From positions 5,753,501-5,801,000 of the forward strand of contig NC_092562.1 of assembly GCF_037975245.1 (NCBI RefSeq): 47,500 bases of DNA, given 5' to 3'. Made by a program: the position numbers and the translations under genes. Positions 24,001 through 34,408 of this stretch are shown piece after piece. The DNA is from Apostichopus japonicus (lineage: Eukaryota > Echinodermata > Holothuroidea > Aspidochirotida > Stichopodidae). Within the stretch, counting starts at the first letter, position 1. Each line of letters begins with the position of its first letter. The notes beneath the pieces are model-generated. The model was not told the DNA's origin. It made no database searches and saw only the letters and a list, made by a program, of their open reading frames with translations.

Positions 24001-27000
24001 AAGTCACAGACGTACAGCTGAGATAAATCACAGACGTACAGCTAAATCACAGATGTGCTACTGGGATGAAAACATTTCACCAGTACAGTGTCTTTGTAAA
24101 TTACTGCTTGTTCCAGCAACTTTCTAGCAGTATTTAAGATTAGGTGAAACTAGAGCACATGTACATTACTGCTTGTTCCAGCAACTTTCTAGTCAATATT
24201 TAGCATGAGGTGAAACTAGAGCACATGTACATAACTGCTTGTTCCAGCAACTTTCTAGCATTACTTTGCATGAATAGAAACTAGCGCACATGAACATAAC
24301 TGCTTGTTCCAGCAACTTTCTAGTCAATGTTTAGCATGAGGTGAAACTAGAGCACATGTACATAACTGCTTGTTCCAGCAACTTTCTAGCATTACTTTGC
24401 ATGAATAGAAACTAGCGCACATGTACATAACTGCTTGTTCCAGCAACTTTTTAGTCAATGTTTAGCATGAGGTGAAACTAGAGCACATGTACATAACTGC
24501 TTGTTCCAGCAACTTTATAGAAGTATTTAGCATGAGGTGAAACTAGAGCACATGTACATAACTGCTTGTTCCAGCAACTTTCTAGTCAATGTTTAGCATG
24601 AGGTGAAACTAGAGCACATGTACATTACAGCTTGTTCCAGCAACTTCCTAGTCAGTATTTAGCATGAGGTGAAATAATCACTGACAGTGAATTGAAGCAA
24701 TTTGTGTTTTCAATTTCTCAAAGAATAATCCTTTTTTGGCTTAGTGATCAAAGAAATTGCTTGTTTTGGTGTTTGAACGTATCTTCTAATGTCACAAAAT
24801 ATATTTAAATTGGAAGAAATTTTTCTTTATTATTCTTAGTTAAGGGACACCTACGAACAACATTGTCCTAATCACTCTTAAAATCATGAAAATAGCTACA
24901 ACTCTCATCAAAATCTATCAAAGATTTACCATTTTACAAGTCTCGATTAATTCTAGTTTCATTTATGAATATACATTAGCTAATTATGCACATTGATGAT
25001 GTAAAGGGAGTAACTACCTAATATTCTGTTGTGTTATTACTTTGTATTTACAACCTTTATTTCAAGGACACTGAACACAGGTTTGTGGAAAAAGGGAATT
25101 TTTTAAAATATATTTGTCTTTGAGAAGAGAAACATCACATTATTCAAATGATATATATATCATTTGTGAGTTTGAATTAAGGGGTAACTTATTAAGGCCT
25201 AAAATAAGCATTTTGATTAGGGCAATACTCCACATCATAGTTTGCACATATTTAATGAGTTTTCCAGATTTATCAAAACTTCAAATGTGTATATCTTGGA
25301 AACAAAAAGAGCTTTTTGAAAAATTTCAACAGATTTTGAATGAGATTATCACACACAACAAATGTACTGAATATAGGGCAAGTTGGCTAGGTGTCCATTG
25401 TACTTTAAAATTCCACCATGTTGGTCTCTAGTAACATTTCTGTTTGTTTTATTTTGGAGAAGGGAATAACCTAGTCACTCTTAGTGATGGGTAGCCTGGA
25501 AGTGCCTGCCACTAAGAAGTCGCATGATAAATTACAACCTCTCATTTTCCTGCAGATTCCAGAAGAGATCAGTTGGACAGAAGCTGTGCAATCAGCTCTT
25601 CATGAAGAGGTACAGTTCTTTGCTATTAATACTGTACCTGTTTTTACATGATCAGGTGCTTGATAATCAAAGCCAATGGTACTCAGCATTATTTTGTTGA
25701 ATGTTTAAGTGGTATTTTCAGCTAAGCTTTGGCTGTATTAGCCCCCCCCCCCCCTCCCCACACCTGCCATCCATACAGATGATCAGGACTAATACATTAA
25801 CTTTTATATAATGTCTGTAAAGAAAAAAATAGTTGATAAGGTCAGTCACATTTTGCCCTCTCCCTCCTGTATTGCTAACTATTAGCACATGTGGGATAAC
25901 GGTCTCCAAATTTGTTACTTGGTTTAGGAGTCACTTAATTCAACCATAGTAAATGTGCCAACCTATCTTGCAGTAGACGGACATGAATTGCTGTGTATGA
26001 TTTCACTGTGGCATACACGATGCACAAAGGATGAAAGCAACATAGTGTAGGGTTCATTTCTTCCCTGCTACAATCCCTCTTTCACACTGCTAAAGGTGAT
26101 AAATGTTGATTAAACACACAAACTTTAAAGAAATACTCTTGGGCAACTTCCTCTGCTTGTCCGAGTCTTGTTTTTGTTGTCTGAACAACACATTAGGTTT
26201 GGTGATTGGAACACCAATATGTACACTGTAAGAGAGATGTGTAGGTTTGGTGATTGGAACACCAATATGTCATTGTAGGAGAGATGTGTAGGTTTGGTGA
26301 CTAGAACAGCAATATGTACACTGTAGGAGAGATGTGTAGGTTGATGATTGGAACACTAATATGTACACTGTAGGAGAGATGTGAAGGTTTGGTGATTGGA
26401 ACACCAATATGTCATTGTAGGAGAGATGTGTAGGTTTGGTGATTGAAACACCAATATGTCATTGTAGGAGAGATGTGTAGGTTTGGTGACTAGAACAGCA
26501 ATATGTACACTGTAGGAGAGATGTGTAGGTTGATGATTGGAACACTAATATGTACACTGTAGGAGAGATGTGAAGGTTTGGTGATTGGAACACCAATATG
26601 TCATTGTAGGAGAGATGTGTAGGTTTGGTGATTGAAACACCAATATGTCATTGTAGGAGAGATGTGTAGGTTTGGTGATTGGAACAGCAATATGTCATTG
26701 TAGGAGAGATGTGTAGGTTTGGTGATTGGAACAGCAATATGTCATTGTAGGAGAGATGTGTAGGTTTGGTGATTGAAACACCAATATGTCATTGTAGGAG
26801 AGATGTGTAGGTTTGGTGATTGGAACACCAATATGTCATTGTAGGAGAGATGTGTAGGTTTGGTGATTGAAACACCAATATGTCATTGTAGGAGAGATGT
26901 GTAGGTTTGGTGATTGGAACACCAATATGTCATTGTAGGAGAGATGTGTAGGTTTGGTGATTGGAACACCAATATGTCATTGTAGGAGAGATGTGTAGGT

Positions 27001-28195
27001 TTGGTGATTGGAACAGCAATATGTCATTGTAGGAGAGATGTGTAGGTTTGGTGATTGGAACACCAATATGTCATTGTAGGAGAGATGTGTAGGTTTGGTG
27101 AATAGAACAGCAATATGTACACTGTAGGAGAGATGTGTAGGTTGATGATTGGAACACCAATATGTACACTGTATGAGACATGGGTAGGTTTGGTGATTGG
27201 AACACCAACATGTACACTGTAGGGAGAGATGTGTAGGTTTGGTGATTGGAACACCAATATGTACACTGTAGGAGAGATGTAAGTTGGTGATTGGAATACC
27301 AATATGTGCACTGTAGGAGGGATGTAGATGCGTTGGAGAATGTGTAGGTCGATGAACAGAACACCAATATGTACACTGTAGGAGAGATGTGCAGGTTTGG
27401 TGAACAGAACACCACTGTAGGAGAGATGTGTATGTTTGATGAATAGAACACTGACTGTAGGAGAGAAGTGTAGCTTTGGTGAATAAAACACTGATATGTA
27501 CACGTAGGAGAGACGTACAGGTTTGATTAACAGAACAACAGCTTTGGGCCAATAGAACTCTCTTCGAATATATGGATCATAGGCCTACTTCTGAGTTTGT
27601 TTTCAGAATCTCCAAAGTAATGTAGGGTGATGCCAATTTATCATGTTCCTATTTGGTGGTACTTAGTTACAATGCAATCTGAAATCAATTAAACTCTTCG
27701 ATGAGTTAAATCTCCTATCTGTCGCCTCGGATGACCATTCAAATTTTGCCCTGAACCTGTTTATATCTGGTGCAAAGAAGTGAAACTCACTGAGTATTTA
27801 AGTTCATTGAACAGGATAGTTATACATACATACATTGAATATATTTATATAGCACTTCCCCCCCCCCAAAAAAAAAAAAAGGCTCAAAGCGCTGTGTGGG
27901 CATTACATAACTTGGTATCTGTTATGTGGCCTGGCGAGTCATATTACACAATATTTTTACAACCTATCACTTCAGAATTATGCAAGTTTCCCATAGAAGT
28001 GTTTAATTGATGTCTCATTTTGGTGGCTTTTTTTGCAATGTACATCTACTTTTAAACCCTCTCTCTTGACCCTCACAGAAACCCTCGGTTACAGTTGCAG
28101 AAAGACAAGCCGAAGAGGTGGCCAGTCTGAAGCACATCAATGCTCAATTACGCAAGTTTGCAGCTGAGAATATCTTGCTTGAACAGAAAACTTGA
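15028..28195 (+). CDS. WDR18: WDR18, WD-repeat protein of the PELP1-TEX10-WDR18 complex (complete)
   Basis: Ten coding exons: 15028-15237, 15720-15830, 17228-17361, 19015-19156, 20033-20176, 20720-20775, 21900-22024, 23738-23928, 25556-25609, 28079-28195. All borders are AG/GT and all phases agree. The product is 427 aa (human WDR18 is 432). The start ATG has a good context (A at -3, G at +4), and [15 protein letters not shown] matches the family N-terminus. WD-repeat landmarks include [94 protein letters not shown] and RQCIRTV. The last exon encodes a Lys/Glu-rich C-terminal helix, probably coiled. Known role (Ipi3 relative): 60S pre-ribosome maturation with PELP1, TEX10, LAS1L and SENP3. 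A TopBP1-linked checkpoint role has been reported in Xenopus. Introns carry many minisatellites. Exon joins are inferred. Confidence 0.95.
16060..16900. repeat. Degenerate ~145-bp repeat rich in AGGTCA half-sites (WDR18 intron 2)
   Basis: Phrases like GTGGAGGTCAAAGGTCATTT, TGAGGTCAATGTAG.TCAAA, TTGTAAACA.GATAAC and AACTTCATAC recur near 16075, 16225, 16372, 16502, 16680 and 16838. Related copies lie in intron 3 at about 18490-18830. The copies are strongly diverged, so the array is old. AGGTCAAAGGTCA and its variants form direct repeats with one-base spacing. Confidence 0.7.
18490..18830. repeat. Further copies of the AGGTCA-rich degenerate repeat (WDR18 intron 3)
   Basis: Contains AAAAGGTCACAAAAGGTCAA, TAATAGAGGTCAGAGTCTGA, ACATGATAACTCTCAAAA and AAACTTCATACTTACTG in the same order as the intron 2 copies. 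The rest of intron 3 (17362-18490) is AT-rich with a weak repeated AAGCCTCAGTCA phrase near 17780-17860. Confidence 0.6.
19385..19583. mobile_element. Near-perfect palindrome, fold-back MITE core (WDR18 intron 4)
   Basis: About 75-bp arms (19415-19488 and 19502-19577) are inverted copies with a few mismatches, around a 13-base GC-rich loop (TCGGCTGCGCCTC). Flanking ATATCCAAAT/ATTTGGATAT extends the symmetry. The preceding sequence (19190-19385, CCGGCCATTTGATTGGTC...) may belong to the same element. Confidence 0.8.
19891..19982. repeat. Short minisatellite (CCATTGATTGA)n
   Basis: CCATTGATTGA and CCATTGATTGATTGA units repeat without interruption about 50 bp before the acceptor of WDR18 exon 5. 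Confidence 0.9.
21125..21815. repeat. Minisatellite, ~43-bp unit (WDR18 intron 6)
   Basis: CCCATGACACTCAGCTGCCC and ATCTAAGGCACCCAACCATT alternate in about 16 imperfect copies. A CCCGAGACACTAAGATGCCC variant recurs about every fourth unit, giving a higher-order pattern. It lies less than 100 bp before exon 7. Any long ORF across it is a repeat artefact. Confidence 0.9.
22590..23600. repeat. Minisatellite, ~53-64-bp unit (WDR18 intron 7)
   Basis: Unit: TTAGTAATATTCTTAGCATC, ACACATTGTGTACCTGTGAC, TGCTCTATATTATA, in about 17 copies. Some units carry a doubled ATTAGTAAT. It ends about 140 bp before the exon 8 acceptor. Confidence 0.92.
23960..24056. repeat. Short tandem repeat near WDR18 exon 8 donor
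   Basis: Four imperfect copies of GAGATAAATCACAGACGTACAGCT-like units (about 25 bp) start some 30 bases after the donor of exon 8. Confidence 0.75.
24080..24690. repeat. Minisatellite, ~62-bp unit (WDR18 intron 8)
   Basis: Unit: CATAACTGCTTGTTCCAGCA, ACTTTCTAGTCAATGTTTAG, CATGAGGTGAAACTAGAGCA, CATGTA, in about nine copies. A CATTACTTTGCATGAATAGA variant recurs twice. The remainder of intron 8 (24690-25555) is AT-rich and unremarkable. Confidence 0.92.
26190..27540. repeat. Large minisatellite, ~47-bp unit (WDR18 intron 9)
   Basis: Unit: GTAGGAGAGATGTGTAGGTT, TGGTGATTGGAACACCAATA, TGTCATT, with longer units having TGTACACT in place of TGTCATT. Nearly 30 copies. They are most uniform in the middle and decay at the right-hand edge. 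It is open on the minus strand in all three frames only because the unit lacks stops. Confidence 0.93.
27541..28078. other. WDR18: WDR18 intron 9, 3' part
   Basis: Unique AT-rich sequence with a C/A homopolymer pair at 27859-27880 followed by GGCTCAAAGCGCTGTGTGGG, reminiscent of the GGGCGCTTTA tails of local LINEs. It ends in the polypyrimidine tract and CACAG acceptor of exon 10. Confidence 0.5.
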
Positions 28196-28348
28196 ATATT
28201 TCGTTCAGAAACAAAAAAAATTCAAACTGTGAGGAAAGCAGTCTGGCCCTGGAAGCTCTTCCAGACTGCGCAATTTCTCTGTACGGACATTTGTCTGGAC
28301 AATCAGGTTCTAAAGCACAGATTTTTAAAATGTGTGATTAGTGTATAC

Positions 28349-28725
28349 CAGGGTTGTCCAACCTTTTGAAGAGGAGGGCCACATCGAATGATTATGATGA
28401 AAGAGGGGGCCGCATGAACTCTACGCTCGATTTTTTGCCCGAAGCCCAAGGCAACAAAATGTGAGCACGGAGCGCATTGATTTATTTTCCTTCCTGATAA
28501 AACAGATGAATAAAGTTCAGCCCCCCCCCCCTCCGCTGAGAGAGTGTCACACAAACTGACCTGTATGCAGTTTTTTGGACCCAGAAGGTTCGAATGATTG
28601 ATTATATAGCTTCAAATTGTTATCAATAAATCTGCTCACTAAAACTTCGCACTGTATAGCATCTCGGCGGGCTGGACGCAACCCTGCGGCGGGCCGGACT
28701 GTGGCCCGCAGGTTTGACAACCCTG
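28349..28725. mobile_element. hAT-type MITE with perfect 8-bp target duplication, after WDR18
   Basis: 377 bp with ends CAGGGTTGTCCAACC and (inverse) CAGGGTTGTCAAACC. The flanks are GTGTATAC at 28341-28348 and 28726-28733, an exact 8-bp duplication as made by hAT transposases. The ends resemble the GGCCACA/GGCCCGC-rich ends of Charlie-type hAT MITEs. It supplies the first AATAAA hexamers after the WDR18 stop (28509-28514, 28625-28630). Confidence 0.92.
28509..28630 (+). promoter_or_regulatory. WDR18: Candidate WDR18 poly(A) signals, inside a hAT MITE
   Basis: AATAAA at 28509-28514 and 28625-28630 are the first canonical hexamers after the stop at 28195. I see no AATAAA or ATTAAA between the stop and the element. 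Use of these signals is inferred only. Confidence 0.4.
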
Positions 28726-28993
28726 GTGTATACCAAGGTGACCAGTGCTATATATGGTAATATGAAAATAGTGAGAACAAGGAGATATGGTCTTTCTAAT
28801 CATATTGTGATATTGTTTGATAAAACTTACTTGATGACCCTTTGTTTCATCCAACATAGAAATCATCTGTCCCACAAAAGTGTTGTTTTACTGATTGAAT
28901 TATGCTGTCTCATCCTTCCAGCTGAACCTTTGGTGAACAGTCAATGCAGCATTACTGTAGTTGATATGCAAGTTAAATAATCATTAACCAGGT

Positions 28994-29340
28994 CAGTGGC
29001 GTAGGAAGGTACTTTTGAGTGGGGGGGCTGAAGACTGATGGCCGGCCTGGGGGAGGGGTCTGCCCCCTCCCCTTTGGAATTTTTTTGCATTTCCAGGTGG
29101 CCTCAGATGCAATTTGGTGCAATATAGCACACTTCAACTCCCACTCCATTTTGTAAAGAATTTTGCATTTTCACCTGGCCTTAAATGCAATTTGGTGCTC
29201 CAAATGAGATTTTTTTCTCATTTGGAAATGAAAAAGGGGTTTTCTGACTTGCGGAGCGGGGCGGAATGATACTTCCGCCCCACCATATTTTTCACTGGGG
29301 GGGCTGGCGCCCCCCAGCCTCCCCGGTTCCTACGCCCTTG
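28994..29340 (-). mobile_element. hAT-type MITE, copy B
   Basis: 347 bp, the same family as 13149-13516 in inverse orientation. The ends are CAGTGGCGTAGGAAGG and (inverse) CAAGGGCGTAGGAACC. The flanks AACCAGGT (28986-28993) and AACCAGCT (29341-29348) are an 8-bp target duplication with one mismatch. Confidence 0.9.
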
Positions 29341-29914
29341 AACCAGCTGACATCAGAAAGACACAAATGATTACTGTTGGTTTGGTAGCTTTATGTCAGA
29401 TACTTGAAGGTTGGCTGGCACAGTCTTCAATTAACTACTGTTTTCCTTTCCAGCAATTGATATCAATTAACATGAACAAAAATTGGTGGTATTTGTACAG
29501 ACAATGTGAATTCTATCAGTGATCTGTAAACTGGTAGTGTCACTGAAAATGATTAACAGGTGAGATGGCTTGGCCAACAGGCAAATGTGGGGGGGGGGGG
29601 GGGGGAATGATGTTTGCTTCAAATTTGATGCATTATTGATTCAAACTAATGTTCAAAAAGCAATTTTTAATTAATAGCTTTGCTAGCACTTTTAGGTGGA
29701 GAAATACAGGATTCAGATTCAAGTTACATTATTATGAAATATTTAGAAAGAAGCAATGTGAACATTCTATTGAGCGAGAGAGTGGTAACCTAATGAAAAG
29801 CAGAGAGTTAGTTCTTCAATGTGGCAAGGTTGTTTATGGAATGAAATTCTCCAAGTATACTCTAAGAGAATCTACAAGAGTGTATTGCAAACATACACAA
29901 CTCAGAAAAGGTAA
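29341..29914. other. Spacer between WDR18 and RNF11 3' ends
   Basis: Unique AT-rich sequence with a G-run at 29588-29605. The 109-codon plus-strand frame at 29649-29978 has no recognisable protein character. I see nothing else. Confidence 0.4.
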
Positions 29915-30767
29915 ACACGCTGACAAACAAGCCATTTATTGCACTTATAATTTTTCAACTTGTACCTGTACAAAGTAGTAATAACCATAATTATCAGAAT
30001 AGATTCAGCAACACCTTCGTTATTACCAGTCAGACAGATTACTTACAGCGTCTCAGGCAGTTTCATACCTCATATATTACTTTTTAAATCATTACAAATG
30101 GACAAAATACGACAATACTTAAAAAGGAAAGAACTAACAGAAAACTCGATCCCACAGTAAAAATAAATTCCCTTTTGATTCCACATGTCATCTATGTACT
30201 TTATGGCATCTATATCATTTTAAAGGATACGCACATGAAACTCTTGCTTATATATATACTCCAGTTAAGTCCATTTATTCAGAGAAAAACATTAAAGTTA
30301 ACACAATAAGATACAATGCTCTCAAATGAAGCATTCTCAAAATCATTTTCTTGTGCCTCTTTCAAATGTCTGGCTTAACAACTATTGACCCAGGCCCCAG
30401 TATACCCACACTCTTATCCCTTCCCCTCTCGACTGCTATACCCTCTACCTCAACCTGCCCTCACTGTGTAATTCTATACATATTTTCACTAACCTTCAGG
30501 AGTAGCTTGCAAAAACATTTACATATTTATCTTCATGAAAATTGAAAAAAAAAATTACTTTCTTCAGCATTACAAATTAGATAGACTGGTTTGGTCTCAT
30601 TTGCATTATTTGCACTGTATATACCATAAAACAAGTAGAGAAATGGTTAATAGCTTTTACTTCTTAAACATGGCAAAAATAAATATAATGAATGCAGGCA
30701 ATTTTGATCACACTCATTGCATATTGTTTCATATATTAACTAAAGTGCTGTGATGGTGCTGAAATGA

Positions 30768-30945
30768 ACAAGGAATGCAGGGTCCCACCTGGTGGGCAGC
30801 TCTTTGAACATATACATGCACAGCTACACAACTTTGTAACTTCCTAGGTACAAGGAATGCTGGGTCCAACCTGGTGGGCAGCTCTTTGAACATATTCATG
30901 CACAACTGCACAACTTTGTAACTTCCTACAGTAGGTACAAGGAAT
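30768..30945. repeat. 82-87-bp tandem duplication in putative RNF11 3' UTR
   Basis: ACAAGGAATGC.GGGTCC.ACC, TGGTGGGCAGCTCTTTGAAC and ACAACTTTGTAACTTCCTA occur twice in tandem (starts 30768 and 30850). A third partial start ACAAGGAATG lies at 30937. Confidence 0.85.
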
Positions 30946-32539
30946 GGTTGACATGGAATACCTTTGCCAGTACCCCCAGGAAAACAACAGTCACCATCCA
31001 AAAATTAACATTATGTTATATTTTGGGATTGCTTGCAGGCAGCAATACATGTGAATCTGGCAATACAGGCCCATATTCAACACATTCTTTATATTTATAA
31101 ATGTGAGTAGAGGAAAAATGACATTCCCTTCTGGGTTAGAGATATGCTATGCTTGGTTACAAAATAAAATATTTACAATAATTTAAAATGAATATTCAAT
31201 GGAGACACATATCCAGCCAAAACTGAATTTTTTAAATACTTGAAGAGATTTGCCAACAAGGAATGTAAACATGGGATTTAAATATATACCAGAAATGCAA
31301 GGTATATCACATGCTGAAGACTTCTCACTAAATAGCAAATATTAAGTCTTTCTTTTGATAAACAATAACTCCTTTCTTAAATGCTTGTTAACATTCTTAG
31401 AGTTTATTGAGCTCTGCAAACATAAAAAAGGTATAGCTACTTGTGGTTCTAAAACATGCCATTGATTAAATCTACATAGACAGTATGCATGAAAAATAAA
31501 TTGAACTCAAAAAAGTTCATGAAGTACGTATAAATGCCAAATAGTATAATTCAAGCAAATAAACACGGGTCCGAAGTGAACTGCACTTTCAAGAGTTAAA
31601 CTCACTTAAGTAAATTTTGAATGAGCCCTTATCATTATATCCAATACAGTGAATGAAGGTTAAAAGTAGGATGCACTCAACACATTGATCAAGCCAAAAA
31701 CAAGCAAATTTGAGAAAAAATGCTGATCTACCTTGCTATTCTGATACGATAGTAAGATATTTGATAGTGTACTCTTTATGGCATCAATTAGTCCAAACAA
31801 CGAAGTACATATTCTGTAGTCTGACTTCTGTGCACTTGACCAATCGCTTGAAACTTTAATGCTGTTCTGTATCATTGAAGATGCATCATATACTATACAA
31901 ATACTTTATATCCTGAGTGCTAGAATCAGTATTTTAGTGACCATGCTACTAGACGTACTGGCAGTGTCATGTGGTATGTTGGTTTCATAAACACCTTGTT
32001 TTGCACACGTGGAGACTTTGCAATGTTCACATTATTTCTCAAGTCTGTACCTCTACTTTGATAACATACTATACTATAACCAAATTAAAACTTCATAATG
32101 GACAAACCATTACTACATTGTTAACACTGATAGTAAAATGTGCAAAGTGATACCCCAGTAACCTAACAAATATGAAATGGAACTGGAACAGGTTCTTAAT
32201 GTAGGGCTAGAGGTGGAGTGAGGTGGATGTACTACACACTATGCCATCTCATGGGCAAAGATATACATGTATGTGAAAAAGGGGCAGCCGCATTGAGAGC
32301 CAGGTGTGGCCCTGGGCCAGCTATATGTCACCAGGCACCCCTTTATGAAGTCTTCATTTTTCCTTAATTATACCATGAAATCTATAGATTTGTGAAGAAT
32401 GAGCATGAAAAATGACAATAGTTAAATACAGATCAATCAAACATTAGTTTTCTTAGTCTCAATCAATAGTGGAGAAATATTCAAAATTAAAGAAGGATGC
32501 TCCCATCAACCTCTCTCCAATATACCTCAATTTGAGGAT

Positions 32540-32850
32540 GTTAAAAGCAAACCTAACATTTATCTTTGAACTCATTGCTTTCATGTTTGCCTACAGTACT
32601 ATGACATACTTCACTAGGATAATCTCAACAACCATCTTTTCCCTGGACCTCAACGTTATGTTACAAATATACCTCACATCTATTTGCAATCACTTACTTG
32701 CAAGTTTGCCTACAGTACTCTGACATACTTCAGTAGGATTATTCCAGACAACCATCTCCCAATGCCTCTGAGGCTGTTACAAATATGTACCTCACATCTA
32801 TAAGCAATCGCTTGCTTGCAAGTTTGCCCACACAATACTCTGCCATACTT
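32540..32850. repeat. Degenerate ~120-bp tandem repeat, about 2.5 copies
   Basis: GCAAGTTTGCCTACAGTACT, CTGACATACTTCA.TAGGAT, ACAACCATCT and TTACAAATAT.ACCTCACATC recur in the same order near 32579, 32700 and 32820. Confidence 0.8.
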
Positions 32851-33064
32851 AACAAAATGATTGAAGTATTCCTAGATGTAATTCACATATGTTTGACTAA
32901 TTTTGACAAGAAATACTGATATAACAGTGTAGTATTTGAGAGGGAAATCCTCTTGACATTTCTGTGTTCACAACATGGCAGTAGACACATGATCCGTACA
33001 ACAGAAATTGTGTGTCAATATGTGGGGCTTTCCCCAAACAGAGAACACATAAAAGCTCTGACAT

Positions 33065-33335
33065 CAAAGACGTCATGGAATGTAAACATGAGTTCACATA
33101 CAGTAAATCATACATGAGTTCACATACAGTTTATCATACTGTACATGAGTTCACATGCTGTACAATAAATCAAACATGAGTTCACATACAATAAATCATA
33201 CATGAGTTCACATACAGTGAATTATACATGAGTTCACATACAATAAGACATACATTAGTTCACATACAGTAACTCATACATGTGTTGGCATACAGTAAAC
33301 CATATGTACATGAGTTCACAAACAATAAACATACA
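33065..33335. repeat. Minisatellite (ACATGAGTTCACATACAGTAAATCAT)-like, ~26-bp unit
   Basis: Around ten imperfect copies of CATGAGTTCACATACAGTAA plus ATCATA run across the interval, in the putative RNF11 3' UTR. Confidence 0.9.
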
Positions 33336-34408
33336 TGTGTCATGATGCTACAGTTGCTTCTTAATATTCTGAATTCTTGAATAAATTAGATGACATGTAC
33401 TTTTATATCATATTTCTGTTTTATCTGTTCTTAAAACATTAAAAGTCAGAAGAAAAATGTTATTAAATTTAATATTTATCAGAATTTAATCTGAATGAGG
33501 AATCGCTTGCATAATTAGGACATTTCCTTATTTTGAAGTTTAATGTTAAGCTGTTAGACTATTGTACAGTGTACAATTCAGATGGCACACCAAGTATGCA
33601 ATACAACTCCATCAACAGCAAAACTAATACATGATTGTAAAACACATGTTGACATTGCAAAAGTATACAGTAATTGGCTGAGAATAACCAAAATGTTTCC
33701 TAATGTATGTAATAAGAAAATAATGTTGACAGTCACCTTTATCTTTTACAATGCAAAAGTTCATTGTGCAAGTCACTCACCAAAAATAAGAAAATTACTG
33801 CAAATTGGCTCCTTTGTTGCTACCTGTACTATAAGTATAGTTTATGTGATACTGCTGGATGTCTGTTATCATACGACCCAATGCAAGATTCCAACAGTGG
33901 CAATCATACAGTAGAACAGATTAATGTTACAAACTACATCTTAATAATATAATAACTTTGCAAGATCTGTTTCGTTTACAAGTACCATACATTGATCTAT
34001 TCTGCATGAAAGCAATTATATCCAGGATAAGCATTTCACATTCATTAAAACCCTCAAAAGTAGAAATACTGTATTCTCCTTGGACTGCAATGAACTACTG
34101 AATGTCATGTTACAGTACAAGTCTGATGAGAGAATAGTTTAGATCAGTAAAGCCTATAGCGTTCTCCTGGTATACAGGTATGTGTCTTCCTGTACATATC
34201 AAAGCAGTGCCACTGGCATTGCTTTAAATGGAAACCGAATTAACCGATGGAGGCCTCAAACAGTTGACTGATAAAATTGGATTTATCTTCCCCATAGTTC
34301 TACTACATCACCAAGTATCGTTACAGCAGTGATCATAGTCTGTCTGCCATAGTTGTACCTTAGCATAAATACAAAGAGATGGTCAAGAAATCATCGGAAC
34401 GATGGTAG

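Larger units (their letters stand above)
29915..34408 (-). other. RNF11: Probable long 3' UTR of RNF11
   Basis: After the RNF11 stop (34409) the minus strand runs about 4.4 kb through AT-rich DNA with no ORF of note and few transposon relics, unlike the rest of the spacer. Vertebrate RNF11 has a long 3' UTR. Minus-strand AATAAA hexamers occur at 31408-31403, 30279-30274 and 29940-29935. The last is taken as a possible end, but this is a guess. The stretch holds three tandem repeats listed separately (33065-33335, about 32540-32850, 30768-30945). Confidence 0.3.

Noticed and set aside
24841-25420. Possible MITE with TAAGGGACACCTA / TAGGTGTCCA ends
   Set aside because: Only about ten bases match as inverse ends, and no target duplication or second copy was seen.
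21125-27540. CRISPR-like look of the regular repeats
   Set aside because: Units are contiguous tandem copies without unique spacers, in the introns of an animal gene.
26977-27552. A 191-codon minus-strand open frame, with overlapping 159- and 126-codon frames
   Set aside because: It lies wholly inside the 47-bp minisatellite. The unit has no stop in the minus frames, so all three are open. Repetitive peptide, no start context, and antisense in a WDR18 intron.
29649-29978. A 109-codon plus-strand frame
   Set aside because: No recognisable motif, AT-driven composition, and position next to a transposon. Most likely chance.
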